Assembly: GCA_041874725.1 (NCBI GenBank)
Contig: CP097466.1
Coordinates: 5,208,001-5,272,000 of the forward strand
From: Duganella sp. BuS-21
GTDB taxonomy: Bacteria; Pseudomonadota; Gammaproteobacteria; Burkholderiales; Burkholderiaceae_D
Direction: 5' to 3'
DNA: 64,000 bases
The notes under the pieces were generated by a model. The model was not told the origin of the DNA. It ran no database searches and saw only the letters and a list, made by a program, of their open reading frames with translations. Positions 53,073-63,103 of the stretch are shown here, one piece after another. Position 1 is the first letter of the stretch, and each line of letters starts with the position of its first letter. The position numbers were made by a program, and so were the translations under genes.

Positions 53073-55385
53073 TTAGTAAATCACTTTGAGGTTGAATGCA
53101 TAGTTGCGGCCCGGACGCGCCTGGCGTTCGATGTCGGCCAAAGTGGCCGCCGTCGTTGCGGCCGCCAGGCTGCGCGACGAGGCGTAGTCCCAATACTTCT
53201 TGTCGCCCAGGTTGTAGACGCCGCCGCTGAGCACGACGTGCTTGCTGATGTTCCAGTACGCGGTCAGGTCGAACACGCTATAGCCCGGCACCTTGAACAT
53301 GGTGGTCGCGCTGCCGGTGAGCACGTCGCTCTCGGCCTGCTTGCCGCGCGCCGTGCTGGCCGTGAAGGCCGCGCCGCCGCGCTGGCCCGGATGGTCGTAG
53401 GCAAAGGTGGCGTTGGCCTTGTATGGCTGCACCGACGCCAGGTCGGCCTGCTTGCCGGTCTTGGTGTTTTCCGCCCTGCCTTTCGACGCGCCCGCCGCCA
53501 GGTTGATGCTGTAGCCTTTGGCGCCTTGCAGCCATTGGCCCAGCGTGAAGTGGGCGCTGAACTCGGCGCCGTAGATTCGCGCTTCGCCGATGTTCTCCGG
53601 ACGGAACAGGCCTTGCGTGATGGTCGGGTAGTTGACGCGGTCCACCGGCTGGGTGGCGTACTCGATGAAGTTGTCGTACTGCGCGTTGAACACCGAGGCG
53701 CTCAATTCCACACCCTGCGCCGGCGCGCCTTTCAGGCCCAGCTCGAAGGCGTTGCTGGTCTCCTTTTTCAGGTCGGCATTGCCCAGCACCGCGTAGCCGT
53801 TGCCGGCGCCGGTGTAGCTGAACGAATCGTAAGTGCCGGTGCGCTCGGCCGCCGATGGCAGGCGCGTGCCGCGCGCGTATTGACCGTAGACATTCAGGTT
53901 CGGCGCCAATTCCACCGACAGGTTCAGCGACGGCGTGAGGAAGGAATCGGTTTCTTCCTTGATTTCCTTGGCTGCGCTTGGCACGGCCACCACGTATTTG
54001 TCGAGGTTCTTCGGCGTCAGCTTGCGCTGTTCGCCGCGCAGGCCAGGCGTCAGCGTGGCCTGATGGCCGCCCAGCGCGAAGCCGAACTCGCCGCGCAGGT
54101 AGGCGACGTATTTGTCGGTGTCGATGTCGGCCATGCGCGACTTGGTCATGTATTGATGCGCGCCGGTGGCGACCACCAGCCGGTCCTCGGCCCATGGACG
54201 ACGGCTTTCGCTGCGCTCGTACTGCACGCCGTAGCTCAGCAGTTGTCCCGCGCCCAACTGCTTGGTGGCGTCCAGCGCCAGACCCTTGTTGTCGTTGTAG
54301 AAGCCGGTGTTGATGTCGCGTACATACTTTTGGCCGCCCGACGTGTAGTCGGCGTGGGTCTGGTCGACCACTTCGGCTTGTTGGGTGTACAGCTTGGCGT
54401 CCAGCGTATCGAACAGCACGATGCCGGTCGGCGTCGACAGGTAGTCGATGCTGAAGCGGGTGCGCCGGGTGTTGGAACCTTGCGATACGCCGGTCGGGTA
54501 CAGCGCGCTGGTCTTGTTGTCATACCGACGGGTGTGCTCGGCCTTGTAGCTGTCGATGGCGAAGTTCAGCTGCTGCCCCTGGGCGATGCGCCAGTTCAAC
54601 TTGGCCAGCACGGCGTCGCTATCCCAGTCGTCCGGATTCAGCGGCGCGCTGCTCAGGCTGTCGGCCTGCTCGCCGTTGCGGTGCACCGCCACGATCAAGG
54701 CTTGCAGGCTCGGATTGATCTCGGTGGCGGCGGTCACCGCGTGCATGCGGGCGGCGCGGTCCGAGGTGTAGCCGAACTTGTAGTCGGCGTAGACCTTGCG
54801 CATGCCGTCCAGGTAGTCTTCCGGCGCCTTGGTCACGAACGAGACCGAACCGCCCAGTCCCGGCGTGCCGGCGCCCGACGGGCTGGAGCCGGAACCGATG
54901 CGCACCTCGCGGAAGGTTTCAGGGTCGAAGTAGTCGCGGCCGATGCCGAAGGCGTTCAGGGTGCTGCCGTCCGGTTTCGGCGCGGCGTCCGGCAGCGAAA
55001 TGCCGTCCAGCTCCAGGCTGACGCGGTTGCCTTCAACGCCACGGATGTTGATGCCGGTGTTACCCGGGCTGTCCCACACGCTGCCGCCACCGCTGGCCGC
55101 CGCCGGCACGCTGATCAGCGGCGAGTAGCGGGCGATGTTGCCCAGGTCGACGGCGTTGTTCTGCTCCAGCTGGCGGGCGCCGATGGCGGTGGTGCTGCCG
55201 TTGCGGGCGGAGCCGGCGTCGTCGCGACGCGCTTGCACCAGGATCTCCGCCAGTTCGGGAGCCGGTTTGGTTTCCTGCGCCAGCGCCGGCAAGGCAACCG
55301 CGCCCAGCATGACCAGCAGCGCGGAGCGGACGTGTAAAGACAAAGGCGCGGCCTGATGCCGTGCGCCCGTGGGGGTAGCGACCAT
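53073..55385 (-). CDS. TonB-dependent heme/hemoglobin-type receptor
   Basis: A 770-residue outer-membrane receptor: long leader ending LPALAQ, plug domain (about 45-170, NTGINIRGVEGNRVSLELDG; LGGSVSFVTKAPEDYL) and a barrel containing YGQYARGTRLPSAAERTGTY, and the terminal ARPGRNYAFNLKVIY. This wording is typical of the hemoglobin/heme receptor group. It is first in the operon with the HemS-like gene, and a Fur-box-like site lies 75 nt upstream. The start ATG 55385 has GGA 7 nt upstream; weak, but the best choice. Confidence 0.88.
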   Translation of the reverse strand: MVATPTGARHQAAPLSLHVRSALLVMLGAVALPALAQETKPAPELAEILVQARRDDAGSARNGSTTAIGARQLEQNNAVDLGNIARYSPLISVPAAASGGGSVWDSPGNTGINIRGVEGNRVSLELDGISLPDAAPKPDGSTLNAFGIGRDYFDPETFREVRIGSGSSPSGAGTPGLGGSVSFVTKAPEDYLDGMRKVYADYKFGYTSDRAARMHAVTAATEINPSLQALIVAVHRNGEQADSLSSAPLNPDDWDSDAVLAKLNWRIAQGQQLNFAIDSYKAEHTRRYDNKTSALYPTGVSQGSNTRRTRFSIDYLSTPTGIVLFDTLDAKLYTQQAEVVDQTHADYTSGGQKYVRDINTGFYNDNKGLALDATKQLGAGQLLSYGVQYERSESRRPWAEDRLVVATGAHQYMTKSRMADIDTDKYVAYLRGEFGFALGGHQATLTPGLRGEQRKLTPKNLDKYVVAVPSAAKEIKEETDSFLTPSLNLSVELAPNLNVYGQYARGTRLPSAAERTGTYDSFSYTGAGNGYAVLGNADLKKETSNAFELGLKGAPAQGVELSASVFNAQYDNFIEYATQPVDRVNYPTITQGLFRPENIGEARIYGAEFSAHFTLGQWLQGAKGYSINLAAGASKGRAENTKTGKQADLASVQPYKANATFAYDHPGQRGGAAFTASTARGKQAESDVLTGSATTMFKVPGYSVFDLTAYWNISKHVVLSGGVYNLGDKKYWDYASSRSLAAATTAATLADIERQARPGRNYAFNLKVIY

Positions 55386-55459
55386 ATTTATCCAAGAGAG
55401 AGAGGTATTAAAACGGCTGGCTCTCTAACGGACGATCGCTGGCAACAACGCATCTTAAC

Positions 55460-55478
55460 AATAATGATTCTCATTTAC
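55460..55478 (-). promoter_or_regulatory. Fur-box-like site
   Basis: AATAATGATTCTCATTTAC agrees with the 19-base Fur consensus (GATAATGATAATCATTATC) at 14 positions. It lies 75 nt upstream of the heme-type receptor start, within an AT-rich promoter region, so iron repression of the operon is likely. Confidence 0.65.
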
Positions 55479-55514
55479 AAGAGGCAATGAGAACAAGATT
55501 GCTAACGCGCTAGT

Positions 55515-56045
55515 TCACCCTGCGAGGTAATTGTTCTTCACCCGCACATAGTGTTCGGCGGAGTATTTGAGGTAGGCGATTTCCTCGGGTGTGAGCGCCC
55601 TCACCTTCACGGCCGGGCGGCCGACGTACAGGTAGCCGCTTTCCAGCACCTTGCCCGGCGAGACCAGGCTGCCGGCGCCGACCATCACCTGGTCCTGCAC
55701 CACCACGTCGTCCATGATGATGGCGGCCATGCCGATCAGCACTTCATTGCCGATGGTGCAGCCGTGCAGCATGGCCTGGTGGCCGATGGTGACGTAGTCG
55801 CCGATGATCAGCGGCGAGCCCTCGGGCTTCTGGTCGTTCTTGTGCGAGACGTGGCCCATGGCGAAGTCCTGCACATTGGTGCAGTTGCCGATGACGATGC
55901 GGTTGACGTCGCCGCGCAGCACGGTGTTGCACCAGATCGAGCAATCGCGGCCGACGGTGACGTCGCCGATCACTTGCGCCGACGGGTGCAGATACAGGCC
56001 CTCGCCCAGTTGCGGCGAGGTTTTCAGGTAGGAAGAAACAGGCAT
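55515..56045 (-). CDS. gamma carbonic anhydrase family protein (second copy)
   Basis: A 176-residue left-handed beta-helix protein of the same superfamily as 45230 but clearly different in sequence. Hexapeptide strands VIGDVTVGRDCSIWCNTVLR; zinc positions in [25 protein letters not shown]. Start ATG 56045. It has the longer histidine-rich GHVSHKND loop of the PaaY/YrdA type. A GST gene lies upstream in the same direction. Confidence 0.9.
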   Translation of the reverse strand: MPVSSYLKTSPQLGEGLYLHPSAQVIGDVTVGRDCSIWCNTVLRGDVNRIVIGNCTNVQDFAMGHVSHKNDQKPEGSPLIIGDYVTIGHQAMLHGCTIGNEVLIGMAAIIMDDVVVQDQVMVGAGSLVSPGKVLESGYLYVGRPAVKVRALTPEEIAYLKYSAEHYVRVKNNYLAG

Positions 56046-56068
56046 CGTGGTTCCGTTCAGGCTTGGTT

Positions 56069-56701
56069 TCAGGCTTGATAAGTGCCATCGCCGTGCGGCG
56101 CGGCCTTGAATTCGGGCAGCGCTTCGGCCTGGCGCGAGTAGTCGGCCAGCGCCGGGTAGCGGGCGGCCACCACCACGTCCGGCAACATCTGCTGGATGAA
56201 GTGCCAGGTGACGGCGATCATCACGCCCGGCGGCGCGATGGTGTCGCTGGTGACGTCCAGCGGCTGCTTGATCTGCTCGGCCTCCAGCATGTCGAGCGCG
56301 GCCAGCAGTTGCTGGCTGACGCGGTCCACCCACGGCTGGTGCAGCTTCTCGGCCGGACGCACGCCGCGCTCGTAGACGATCTGCACCGCCTTGTCGCAGG
56401 CTGCCAGCGCCAGTCCCAGCAGGCGCTGCGAGCGGAACAGTTCGGTCGGCATGGTCGGTGTGCGGCGCGCGGACGGCCGCGCCAGCGCCTCGGCGTATTG
56501 CAGGATCAGCGTCGAGTCCATCAGCACCGCGCCGTCGTCGTCCACCAGCGTCGGCGCCTTGACCACCGGATTAATCTGGCGGAACTGGTCGTAGGTGCTG
56601 AACACCGACAGCGACTGGTGCTCGAACTGCACGTCAAGCAACTGCAGCGAGACCGCCACGCGGCGGACGTAAGGTGAATCCAGCATGCCGATCAGTTTCA
56701 T
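56069..56701 (-). CDS. glutathione S-transferase family protein
   Basis: A 210-residue cytosolic GST. The thioredoxin-like N-domain (1-80) opens MKLIGMLDSPYVRRVAVSLQ with a serine in the catalytic place, and has the cis-proline loop in NPVVKAPTLVDDD and the glutathione-contact DSTLILQYAE. The helical C-domain follows. Substrate unknown. It lies 23 nt upstream of the carbonic anhydrase gene. Confidence 0.92.
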   Translation of the reverse strand: MKLIGMLDSPYVRRVAVSLQLLDVQFEHQSLSVFSTYDQFRQINPVVKAPTLVDDDGAVLMDSTLILQYAEALARPSARRTPTMPTELFRSQRLLGLALAACDKAVQIVYERGVRPAEKLHQPWVDRVSQQLLAALDMLEAEQIKQPLDVTSDTIAPPGVMIAVTWHFIQQMLPDVVVAARYPALADYSRQAEALPEFKAAPHGDGTYQA

Positions 56702-56739
56702 GTTCTCTCCATCAGGTTAGGCCGTTCATTTTACCGGCA

Positions 56740-57432
56740 TTAGGCCAGCGCCCAAAGGGCGGCGCTGCGGGCGTGGATGGCGGTGGTGTCGAACAGCGGC
56801 ACGGCCGCGTCCTGCTGGTTCACCAGCAGGGAGATTTCGGTGCAGCCGAGGATGATGGCTTGCGCGCCCTGCTCGACCAGGCCGGCGATGATACGGCGAT
56901 ATTCCTCGCGCGAGCCGTCGACGATATGGCCCAGGCACAGCTCGTCGTAGATGATGCGGTGGACGGTGTCGCGCTCGGCCTGCTCGGGGACGACCACGTC
57001 GAGGCCGTGCAGCGCGCGCAGGCGGTCCTTGTAGAACGCCTGTTCCATGGTGAAGCGCGTGCCCAGCAAGCCGATCTTGCGCAAGCCGGCGCGCTTGATT
57101 TCCGTGGCGGTGGGATCGGCGATGTGGAATAGCGGTATGCGCACCGCCGCTTCGATGGCCGGCGCCACCTTGTGCATGGTGTTGGTACACAGCACGACGA
57201 AATCGGCGCCGGCGGCCTGCAACGCGCGCGCCGCATCGGCCATCATGACGCCGGCCGCGTCCCAGTCGCCGCCGTGCTGCAGGCGCTCGACTTCGTGAAA
57301 GTCCACGCTGACCAGCACCACCTTGGCCGAATGCAGGCCGCCCAGCTGTTCCTTGATGGTCTGATTGACCTGACGGTAATACGGCACCGTCGATTCCCAA
57401 CTCATGCCGCCTATCAGTCCGATGGTTTTCAC
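56740..57432 (-). CDS. aspartate/glutamate racemase family protein
   Basis: A 230-residue cofactor-independent amino-acid racemase. Opening TIGLIGGMSWESTVPYYRQV, first catalytic cysteine in VVLCTNTMHK (Cys82), second in ILGCTEISLLV (Cys197); both are present, so it should be active. The pattern fits aspartate racemases (YgeA-like). Single gene with a weak binding site. Confidence 0.93.
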   Translation of the reverse strand: MKTIGLIGGMSWESTVPYYRQVNQTIKEQLGGLHSAKVVLVSVDFHEVERLQHGGDWDAAGVMMADAARALQAAGADFVVLCTNTMHKVAPAIEAAVRIPLFHIADPTATEIKRAGLRKIGLLGTRFTMEQAFYKDRLRALHGLDVVVPEQAERDTVHRIIYDELCLGHIVDGSREEYRRIIAGLVEQGAQAIILGCTEISLLVNQQDAAVPLFDTTAIHARSAALWALA

Positions 57433-57465
57433 TTGCCGCCCTTGGTTCCGTGTGCCTGTCCTATT

Positions 57466-57777
57466 CTAGCGGCAAACAGCAGCGCCGGCGGCGGCTACGC
57501 AGTTGGAGGCTTGCAGTGCGCGCGGACGGTAGGACGGCGCCATCAGCTTGTGCTGCTGCTTGCGGCGGAACTCGGCGTCGCGCTGCTGCCACGTCACGCC
57601 GGCCGGCAGCACCGGCGACGGCGCACCATTGGGCCGGATTTCCGTGACCGGCATATCGCCGGCGGCGAACTTGTTGTCGCTGTAGTGCACCACGCCCTTG
57701 GCATCGACCCATTTGTAGATCTGGGCCTGGGCCAGCAGCGGCAGTGCGCACAGCAGGAAGGTGGGTAGTTTCGGCAT
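57466..57777 (-). CDS. DUF4124 domain secreted protein
   Basis: A 103-residue exported protein: signal peptide LPTFLLCALPLLAQA, then the DUF4124 hallmark IYKWVDAKGVVHYSDNKFAA, a small beta-rich domain common in betaproteobacterial envelope proteins. The C-terminal end has two cysteines (SNCVAAAGAAVCR) that may form a disulfide. Function of the domain unknown. Confidence 0.85.
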   Translation of the reverse strand: MPKLPTFLLCALPLLAQAQIYKWVDAKGVVHYSDNKFAAGDMPVTEIRPNGAPSPVLPAGVTWQQRDAEFRRKQQHKLMAPSYRPRALQASNCVAAAGAAVCR

Positions 57778-57822
57778 GGACCGATTCTACAAAATATTTC
57801 CGTGCGGGAATCTATTGAAATG

Positions 57823-58791
57823 TCACGAAGACTGCATCAATACCATCGCGCCGCGCCCGAGCGCGCGCACCACCTGCATCACGTCCCAGTTGGTCAGTCG
57901 CACGCAGCCGTGCGACTGGGTCTTGCCGATCTTGCCCGGCTCCGGCGTGCCGTGGATGCCGTAGTGTTCGATGCTCAGGTCCAGCCACGCCAGGCCGACC
58001 GGATTGTTCGGGCCGGCGGCGATGCGCGCCTTGCTGTCGTTGGCCTTGGCGTCCCAGAACAGTTTCGGGTTGTAGCGGTATTCGGGATTGGTGGCGACGC
58101 CGCGCACCTGCCAGCGGCCTTCGGGCAGCGGATCATGTTTGCTGCCGGTGCTGGCGGGGAATTGCGCGAACGGCGTGCCGTCCGCATCGAGCAGCGTCAG
58201 CGTGCCCTCTTTCGCATCGATCAGTGCCGAGCTCGCCTTCGGCAACGGCTTGGCGAGCGCCACGTTCGGCACCAGCAATTGCTGGCCGGCGCGCTGCATG
58301 GTCTTGCCGGGATTGAGACGGCGCAGCAGCTCGGGACTGCAGTGAAAACGCTCGCCGAGCGCTTCAAGCAGGCTGGCGTAACCGAGCGCCGGCAGCTTGG
58401 CCTTGCCGGCCATGTCGGCCGGCACCGGCCTATAGGGACCGGCCACATCCTGCGCGGTGAGTGTGTAGACCTCCAGCACCGGCGCCTGGTCCTGCTCCAG
58501 TTGCCGCCACGTGGCCTCGTCGACGTTGCCGGTCACCGGCAGCTGGCGCAGTTTCTGAAAGCCACGTATGGCCTGGCGCATGGTGCTGCCGTAGGCCGCG
58601 TCCATCTCGCCCGGCGAGAAATGCGCGCGGTCCAGCAGCACCTGCGCGCGTAGCACATGGGGGCCGCTGGACTTGGGAAGGACGGGACGGGCGCGTTGCG
58701 CCGCGTTCAAGGTATCGGCTGCGGAGAGCGCCGGTTCGGCGGCTTGCGCCAGCGTCGCGGCCAACATCAGGACAAGAAACAGTGCTTTCAA
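57823..58791 (-). CDS. L,D-transpeptidase (YkuD) with peptidoglycan-binding domain
   Basis: A 322-residue cell-wall enzyme: signal peptide (LFLVLMLAATLAQA), peptidoglycan-binding helical domain (about 45-100, AYGSTMRQAIRGFQKLRQLP), LysM-like part (about 135-175) and the YkuD catalytic domain with HGTPEPGKIGKTQSHGCVRL, holding the nucleophile Cys. It makes or breaks 3-3 or lipoprotein links in peptidoglycan. Confidence 0.92.
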   Translation of the reverse strand: MKALFLVLMLAATLAQAAEPALSAADTLNAAQRARPVLPKSSGPHVLRAQVLLDRAHFSPGEMDAAYGSTMRQAIRGFQKLRQLPVTGNVDEATWRQLEQDQAPVLEVYTLTAQDVAGPYRPVPADMAGKAKLPALGYASLLEALGERFHCSPELLRRLNPGKTMQRAGQQLLVPNVALAKPLPKASSALIDAKEGTLTLLDADGTPFAQFPASTGSKHDPLPEGRWQVRGVATNPEYRYNPKLFWDAKANDSKARIAAGPNNPVGLAWLDLSIEHYGIHGTPEPGKIGKTQSHGCVRLTNWDVMQVVRALGRGAMVLMQSS

Positions 58792-58834
58792 ACGATGCTC
58801 GGACTTTCAAAGACGGAATCGCATTCTATCCTTC

Positions 58835-59067
58835 TCAGCCGATTTTCTGTGCCACTTCCCAACTGTGCCCGGCCGGGTCGACGAAGTTGGCGCTGCGCAT
58901 GCCCCACGGACGGTCGAGCGGACCTTGCAGCAACGTCACGCCGCGCTGTATGCGCTGCGCACAGACCGCATCCACGTCCGCCACCCAGCTGCCGCTACAT
59001 AAAACGCCTTGGCGGCTGCCAGGTCTTCAACGAACAGACTGATCGCACTGATGTGTTCGAGTTTCAT
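58835..59067 (-). pseudogene. VOC-family gene with internal deletion
   Basis: The start ATG 59067 reads MKLEHISAISLFVEDLAAAK and AFYVAAAG. A shifted frame then gives GSWVADVDAVCAQRIQRGVT, GMRSANFVDPAGHSWEVAQK and stops at 58835. These are the two ends of a glyoxalase/VOC protein of about 120 residues with about 40 missing in the middle. It starts in an ATGA overlap with the intact VOC gene, so a two-gene pair decayed. Confidence 0.8.
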
Positions 59068-59459
59068 GGTGAGCAGCATCCCTCGGTTGGGCCGTTAATC
59101 ACGGCTTCGATGCGATGGCCATCCGGATCCACCAGGAAGGCCGCGTAGTAATGGTCGCCGTAGTCCTCGCGCAGGCCCGGCTCGCCGTTGTCGGCGCCGC
59201 CGGCGCGCAAGCCGGCGGCGTGGAAAGCAGCGGCCGCCGCGCGCGACGGCGCCCTCAGGGCCAAATGAAAACCGTCGCCCGGCGCCGAGGTCTCGGGACG
59301 CAGTTTCAAGCACAGCAAGTCTTTGTCGTCCTCCACGCCGTAGCCGATGGCGGTGTCGTCCTCGAACACGCGGCGATAACCGAGTGCGCCCAGCACCGCG
59401 TCGTAGAAGACGCCGGACAGGGCGAGGTCGCGCACGCCGAAAGAGATGTGATGCAGCAT
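59064..59459 (-). CDS. VOC family protein
   Basis: A 131-residue glyoxalase/dioxygenase-fold protein with a two-module layout: MLHHISFGVRDLALSGVFYD at the start and DHYYAAFLVDPDGHRIEAV at the end, giving candidate metal ligands His4 and a glutamate near 120. It ends GCCSP, an unusual vicinal cysteine pair. The function of this group (often listed as lyase or resistance protein) is not defined. The next gene downstream is a deleted relative. Confidence 0.88.
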   Translation of the reverse strand: MLHHISFGVRDLALSGVFYDAVLGALGYRRVFEDDTAIGYGVEDDKDLLCLKLRPETSAPGDGFHLALRAPSRAAAAAFHAAGLRAGGADNGEPGLREDYGDHYYAAFLVDPDGHRIEAVINGPTEGCCSP

Positions 59460-59466
59460 GGCGGCC

Positions 59467-60270
59467 TTAGTCGGTTTTACGGTATTTCTGCATGACGTAG
59501 CCGAGGCGGCTACGGTTCTTGTCCAGCCAGGTCCACAGCGCTTCGCTTTGCGGCGTGTGGGCGCGGTAGAAGTTGTCGTTGAAGGCCAGCCAGACGCGGA
59601 TATTCAGCAGCGGCTGCTGCAACTGCAGCACCGTGCCCTTGTGCTTGTCCAGCGTCTGCTGCAGATGCTTGGGCGCCACCGCCGCCACCACCACACCGTC
59701 GACCCGGCCCAGCTTGAGCTTTTCGATGTTGCGTTCGAGGTCGCGGCCGCCCTCGTCCAGCGTCAGGCCGGCTTCGCGCAGGCGCGTGGCATAGCCGTTG
59801 CCTTGCGGGATGCCGAGGATTTTGCCTTTGAAGAATTGCATGGGATTGGTGCTGGCGGGCAGCTTGTCGCTGGCCCGCACCAGCACCAGCACCTTGTTGT
59901 GCAGGGCGCGTTCGAGGTCGATATTGCCGGCCTTGTCGCGCGGCAGGGCGATCTCGGCCGGGTAGAAACTCAGTTCGCCCAGCGGCGCCAGGTCGATGTC
60001 GCCGTTGGCCAGCGCCAGCTTGAGGCGCGCCACCGGCAGCCGCACCCAGATCGGTGCGCAGCCGAAGCCGGCGCCGACCACGGCGTCATGGATCAGGTCG
60101 ACCGCCGCGCCGGGCGGATCGGGCACTTTGTCGCCCTCGCCCAGCCAGTAGGGCGGACGGTGCTGATCCATATAACCGACGCGCACAGGAATGCACGTGC
60201 CGGCCTGCACAGGGACGGCAGTGGCGGCAGCGAGCAACATCGTGAATATGCCAGCGCGCAGCGTCATCAT
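59467..60270 (-). CDS. periplasmic solute-binding protein-like (SBP family 3)
   Basis: A 267-residue protein with a signal peptide (GIFTMLLAAATAVPVQA) and a bilobed binding fold (VRVGYMDQHRPPYWLGEG; GDIDLAPLGELSFYPAE; GKILGIPQGNGYATRLREAG). It resembles amino-acid binding proteins, but no ABC permease or ATPase is near. It could serve another transporter or a signalling receptor. ftsB precedes it by 5 nt on the same strand, so the two are cotranscribed. Confidence 0.8.
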   Translation of the reverse strand: MMTLRAGIFTMLLAAATAVPVQAGTCIPVRVGYMDQHRPPYWLGEGDKVPDPPGAAVDLIHDAVVGAGFGCAPIWVRLPVARLKLALANGDIDLAPLGELSFYPAEIALPRDKAGNIDLERALHNKVLVLVRASDKLPASTNPMQFFKGKILGIPQGNGYATRLREAGLTLDEGGRDLERNIEKLKLGRVDGVVVAAVAPKHLQQTLDKHKGTVLQLQQPLLNIRVWLAFNDNFYRAHTPQSEALWTWLDKNRSRLGYVMQKYRKTD

Positions 60271-60275
60271 GGATC

Positions 60276-60605
60276 TCAGTGTTGGGGAGGTTCAGCCGGC
60301 TTGGGGGCCAGCGGTGCAAGGGCGGCGGTCTGTCCCTTGCCGACGATTTGGACGAAAATCTCGTTTTGCTTGAGCATGCTGAGCTCGTAGCGGGCGCGCT
60401 CTTCGACTGCGCCGGTGCCGTCCTTGAGGTCGCGCACTTCAGAGTCGAGCTTGGCGTTGCGGGCCAGCAGCTCGGTGTTCTTCTTGTGCGCCTGCTCCAC
60501 CTGCGCCTCGAAATCCTTCACGCGCAGCCAGCCGCCCTTCCCCAGCCAGAGCGGGTATTGGATCAGCAGCAGCAGGAAGGCCAGGCCCAGGGTAATCAGA
60601 CGCAT
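60276..60605 (-). CDS. ftsB: cell division protein FtsB
   Basis: A 109-residue bitopic inner-membrane protein of the divisome. One N-terminal helix ([19 protein letters not shown]), then a coiled coil ([20 protein letters not shown]), and the conserved periplasmic end [20 protein letters not shown]. It joins FtsL and FtsQ. The place after eno is typical of beta- and gammaproteobacteria. The extra Pro/Ala-rich tail is longer than in E. coli. Confidence 0.94.
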   Translation of the reverse strand: MRLITLGLAFLLLLIQYPLWLGKGGWLRVKDFEAQVEQAHKKNTELLARNAKLDSEVRDLKDGTGAVEERARYELSMLKQNEIFVQIVGKGQTAALAPLAPKPAEPPQH

Positions 60606-60717
60606 AAGTAAGTGGCGACGGCCGGACGGTGCCGGCCGTGGATTGCATAATTAACGTCAATTATATATGACGGCGTGCTGGTTGGCGCCGATGGCCTGGC
60701 TTCGCTGCGCCCCCATG

Positions 60718-60740
60718 AAAAAGGCCGGATCGCTCCGGCC
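60718..60740 (-). terminator. intrinsic terminator of eno
   Basis: On the minus strand GGCCGGA, loop GCGA, TCCGGCC followed by five T, 13 nt past the eno stop. Strong rho-independent terminator. ftsB would then need its own promoter within 60606-60717, where an AT-rich stretch (ATAATTAACG, TTATATATGA) is present. Confidence 0.88.
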
Positions 60741-60752
60741 TCTGTTACTGCA

Positions 60753-62078
<1,326 letters not shown>

Positions 62079-62161
62079 TTACGCGCGTTGCGAGGTCAAG
62101 GATAACGGGAATTGTACCCGGTGCCGGGAATATTGTTAATTTTCCCACACCGGGACCACTA

Positions 62162-62241
62162 CGTCATTCCCGCAACAGCGGGAATCCATACGTCGCCTGA
62201 CTGCCGGCACAGCATGGATTCCCGCTTGCGCGGGAATGACG
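62162..62241. repeat. REP-like palindromic element
   Basis: CGTCATTCCCGCAACAGCGG at the left and ATTCCCGCTTGCGCGGGAAT at the right, the two outer ends CGTCATTCCCGC and GCGGGAATGACG being inverted. It separates kdsA from eno on the same strand. Confidence 0.88.
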
Positions 62242-62248
62242 AACTGCG

Positions 62249-63103
62249 CTAATTGAAGCTGTTCTCCAGGAAGCCAGCTTTTTTGGTGACGCGGTCGAGT
62301 TCGATCAGAACCGACAGCAAGTCCTTCATGCGGCCCAGCGGCACGGCGTTGGGGCCGTCCGACAGGGCTTCCGCAGGGTTGGGATGGGTTTCCATGAACA
62401 GGCCGTCGACGCCCACCGCCACGGCCGCGCGCGACAGCACCGGCACCATCTCGCGCATGCCGCCCGAGGAAGTACCGTTACCGCCCGGCAGCTGCACCGA
62501 GTGGGTGGCGTCGAACACCACCGGCGAACCGGTTTCGCGCATGATCGCCAGCGAGCGCATGTCCGACACCAGGTTGTTGTAGCCGAACGAGGCGCCGCGT
62601 TCGCAGGCCATGAAATTGTCTTCGTTCAGGCCGGCTGCCTTGGCGGCGGCGCGGGCCTTGTCGATCACGTTCTTCATGTCGTGCGGGGCCAGGAACTGGC
62701 CCTTTTTGATGTTGACCGGCAGGCCGGACTGCGCGCAGGCGACGATGAAGTCGGTCTGACGGCACAGGAAGGCCGGGGTTTGCAGCACGTCCACCACTTT
62801 CGAGGCCACTTCGATGTCTTCGATCGAATGTACGTCGGTCAGCACCGGTACGTTCAGCTCGCGCTTGACGGCGGCCAGGATCTCCAGGCCCTGCTCGCGA
62901 CCAGGGCCGCGATACGAGGTGCCCGACGAGCGGTTGGCCTTGTCGAACGAGGCCTTGAAGATGAAAGGAATACCCAGCTCGGTGGTCATCTCTTTCAGCG
63001 CGCCGGCGGTATCGAAGGCCATCTGGCGCGATTCGACGACACAGTTACCGGAGATCAGGAAGAAGGGTTTATCCAGGCCGACGTCGAATCCGCACAGTTT
63101 CAT
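62249..63103 (-). CDS. kdsA: 3-deoxy-D-manno-octulosonate 8-phosphate synthase
   Basis: The enzyme joining phosphoenolpyruvate and arabinose-5-phosphate to make KDO-8-phosphate for lipopolysaccharide. 284 residues, a TIM barrel. Signatures: [20 protein letters not shown] (PEP/phosphate contact), [32 protein letters not shown] and [14 protein letters not shown]. The start ATG 63103 overlaps the pyrG stop (ATGA), so the pair is coupled. Confidence 0.96.
   Translation of the reverse strand: MKLCGFDVGLDKPFFLISGNCVVESRQMAFDTAGALKEMTTELGIPFIFKASFDKANRSSGTSYRGPGREQGLEILAAVKRELNVPVLTDVHSIEDIEVASKVVDVLQTPAFLCRQTDFIVACAQSGLPVNIKKGQFLAPHDMKNVIDKARAAAKAAGLNEDNFMACERGASFGYNNLVSDMRSLAIMRETGSPVVFDATHSVQLPGGNGTSSGGMREMVPVLSRAAVAVGVDGLFMETHPNPAEALSDGPNAVPLGRMKDLLSVLIELDRVTKKAGFLENSFN

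Noticed and set aside
53061..55337. 758-codon open frame antisense to the heme-type receptor
   Set aside because: Same shadow effect; composition is Val/Arg/Gly/Gln-rich and shows no motif.
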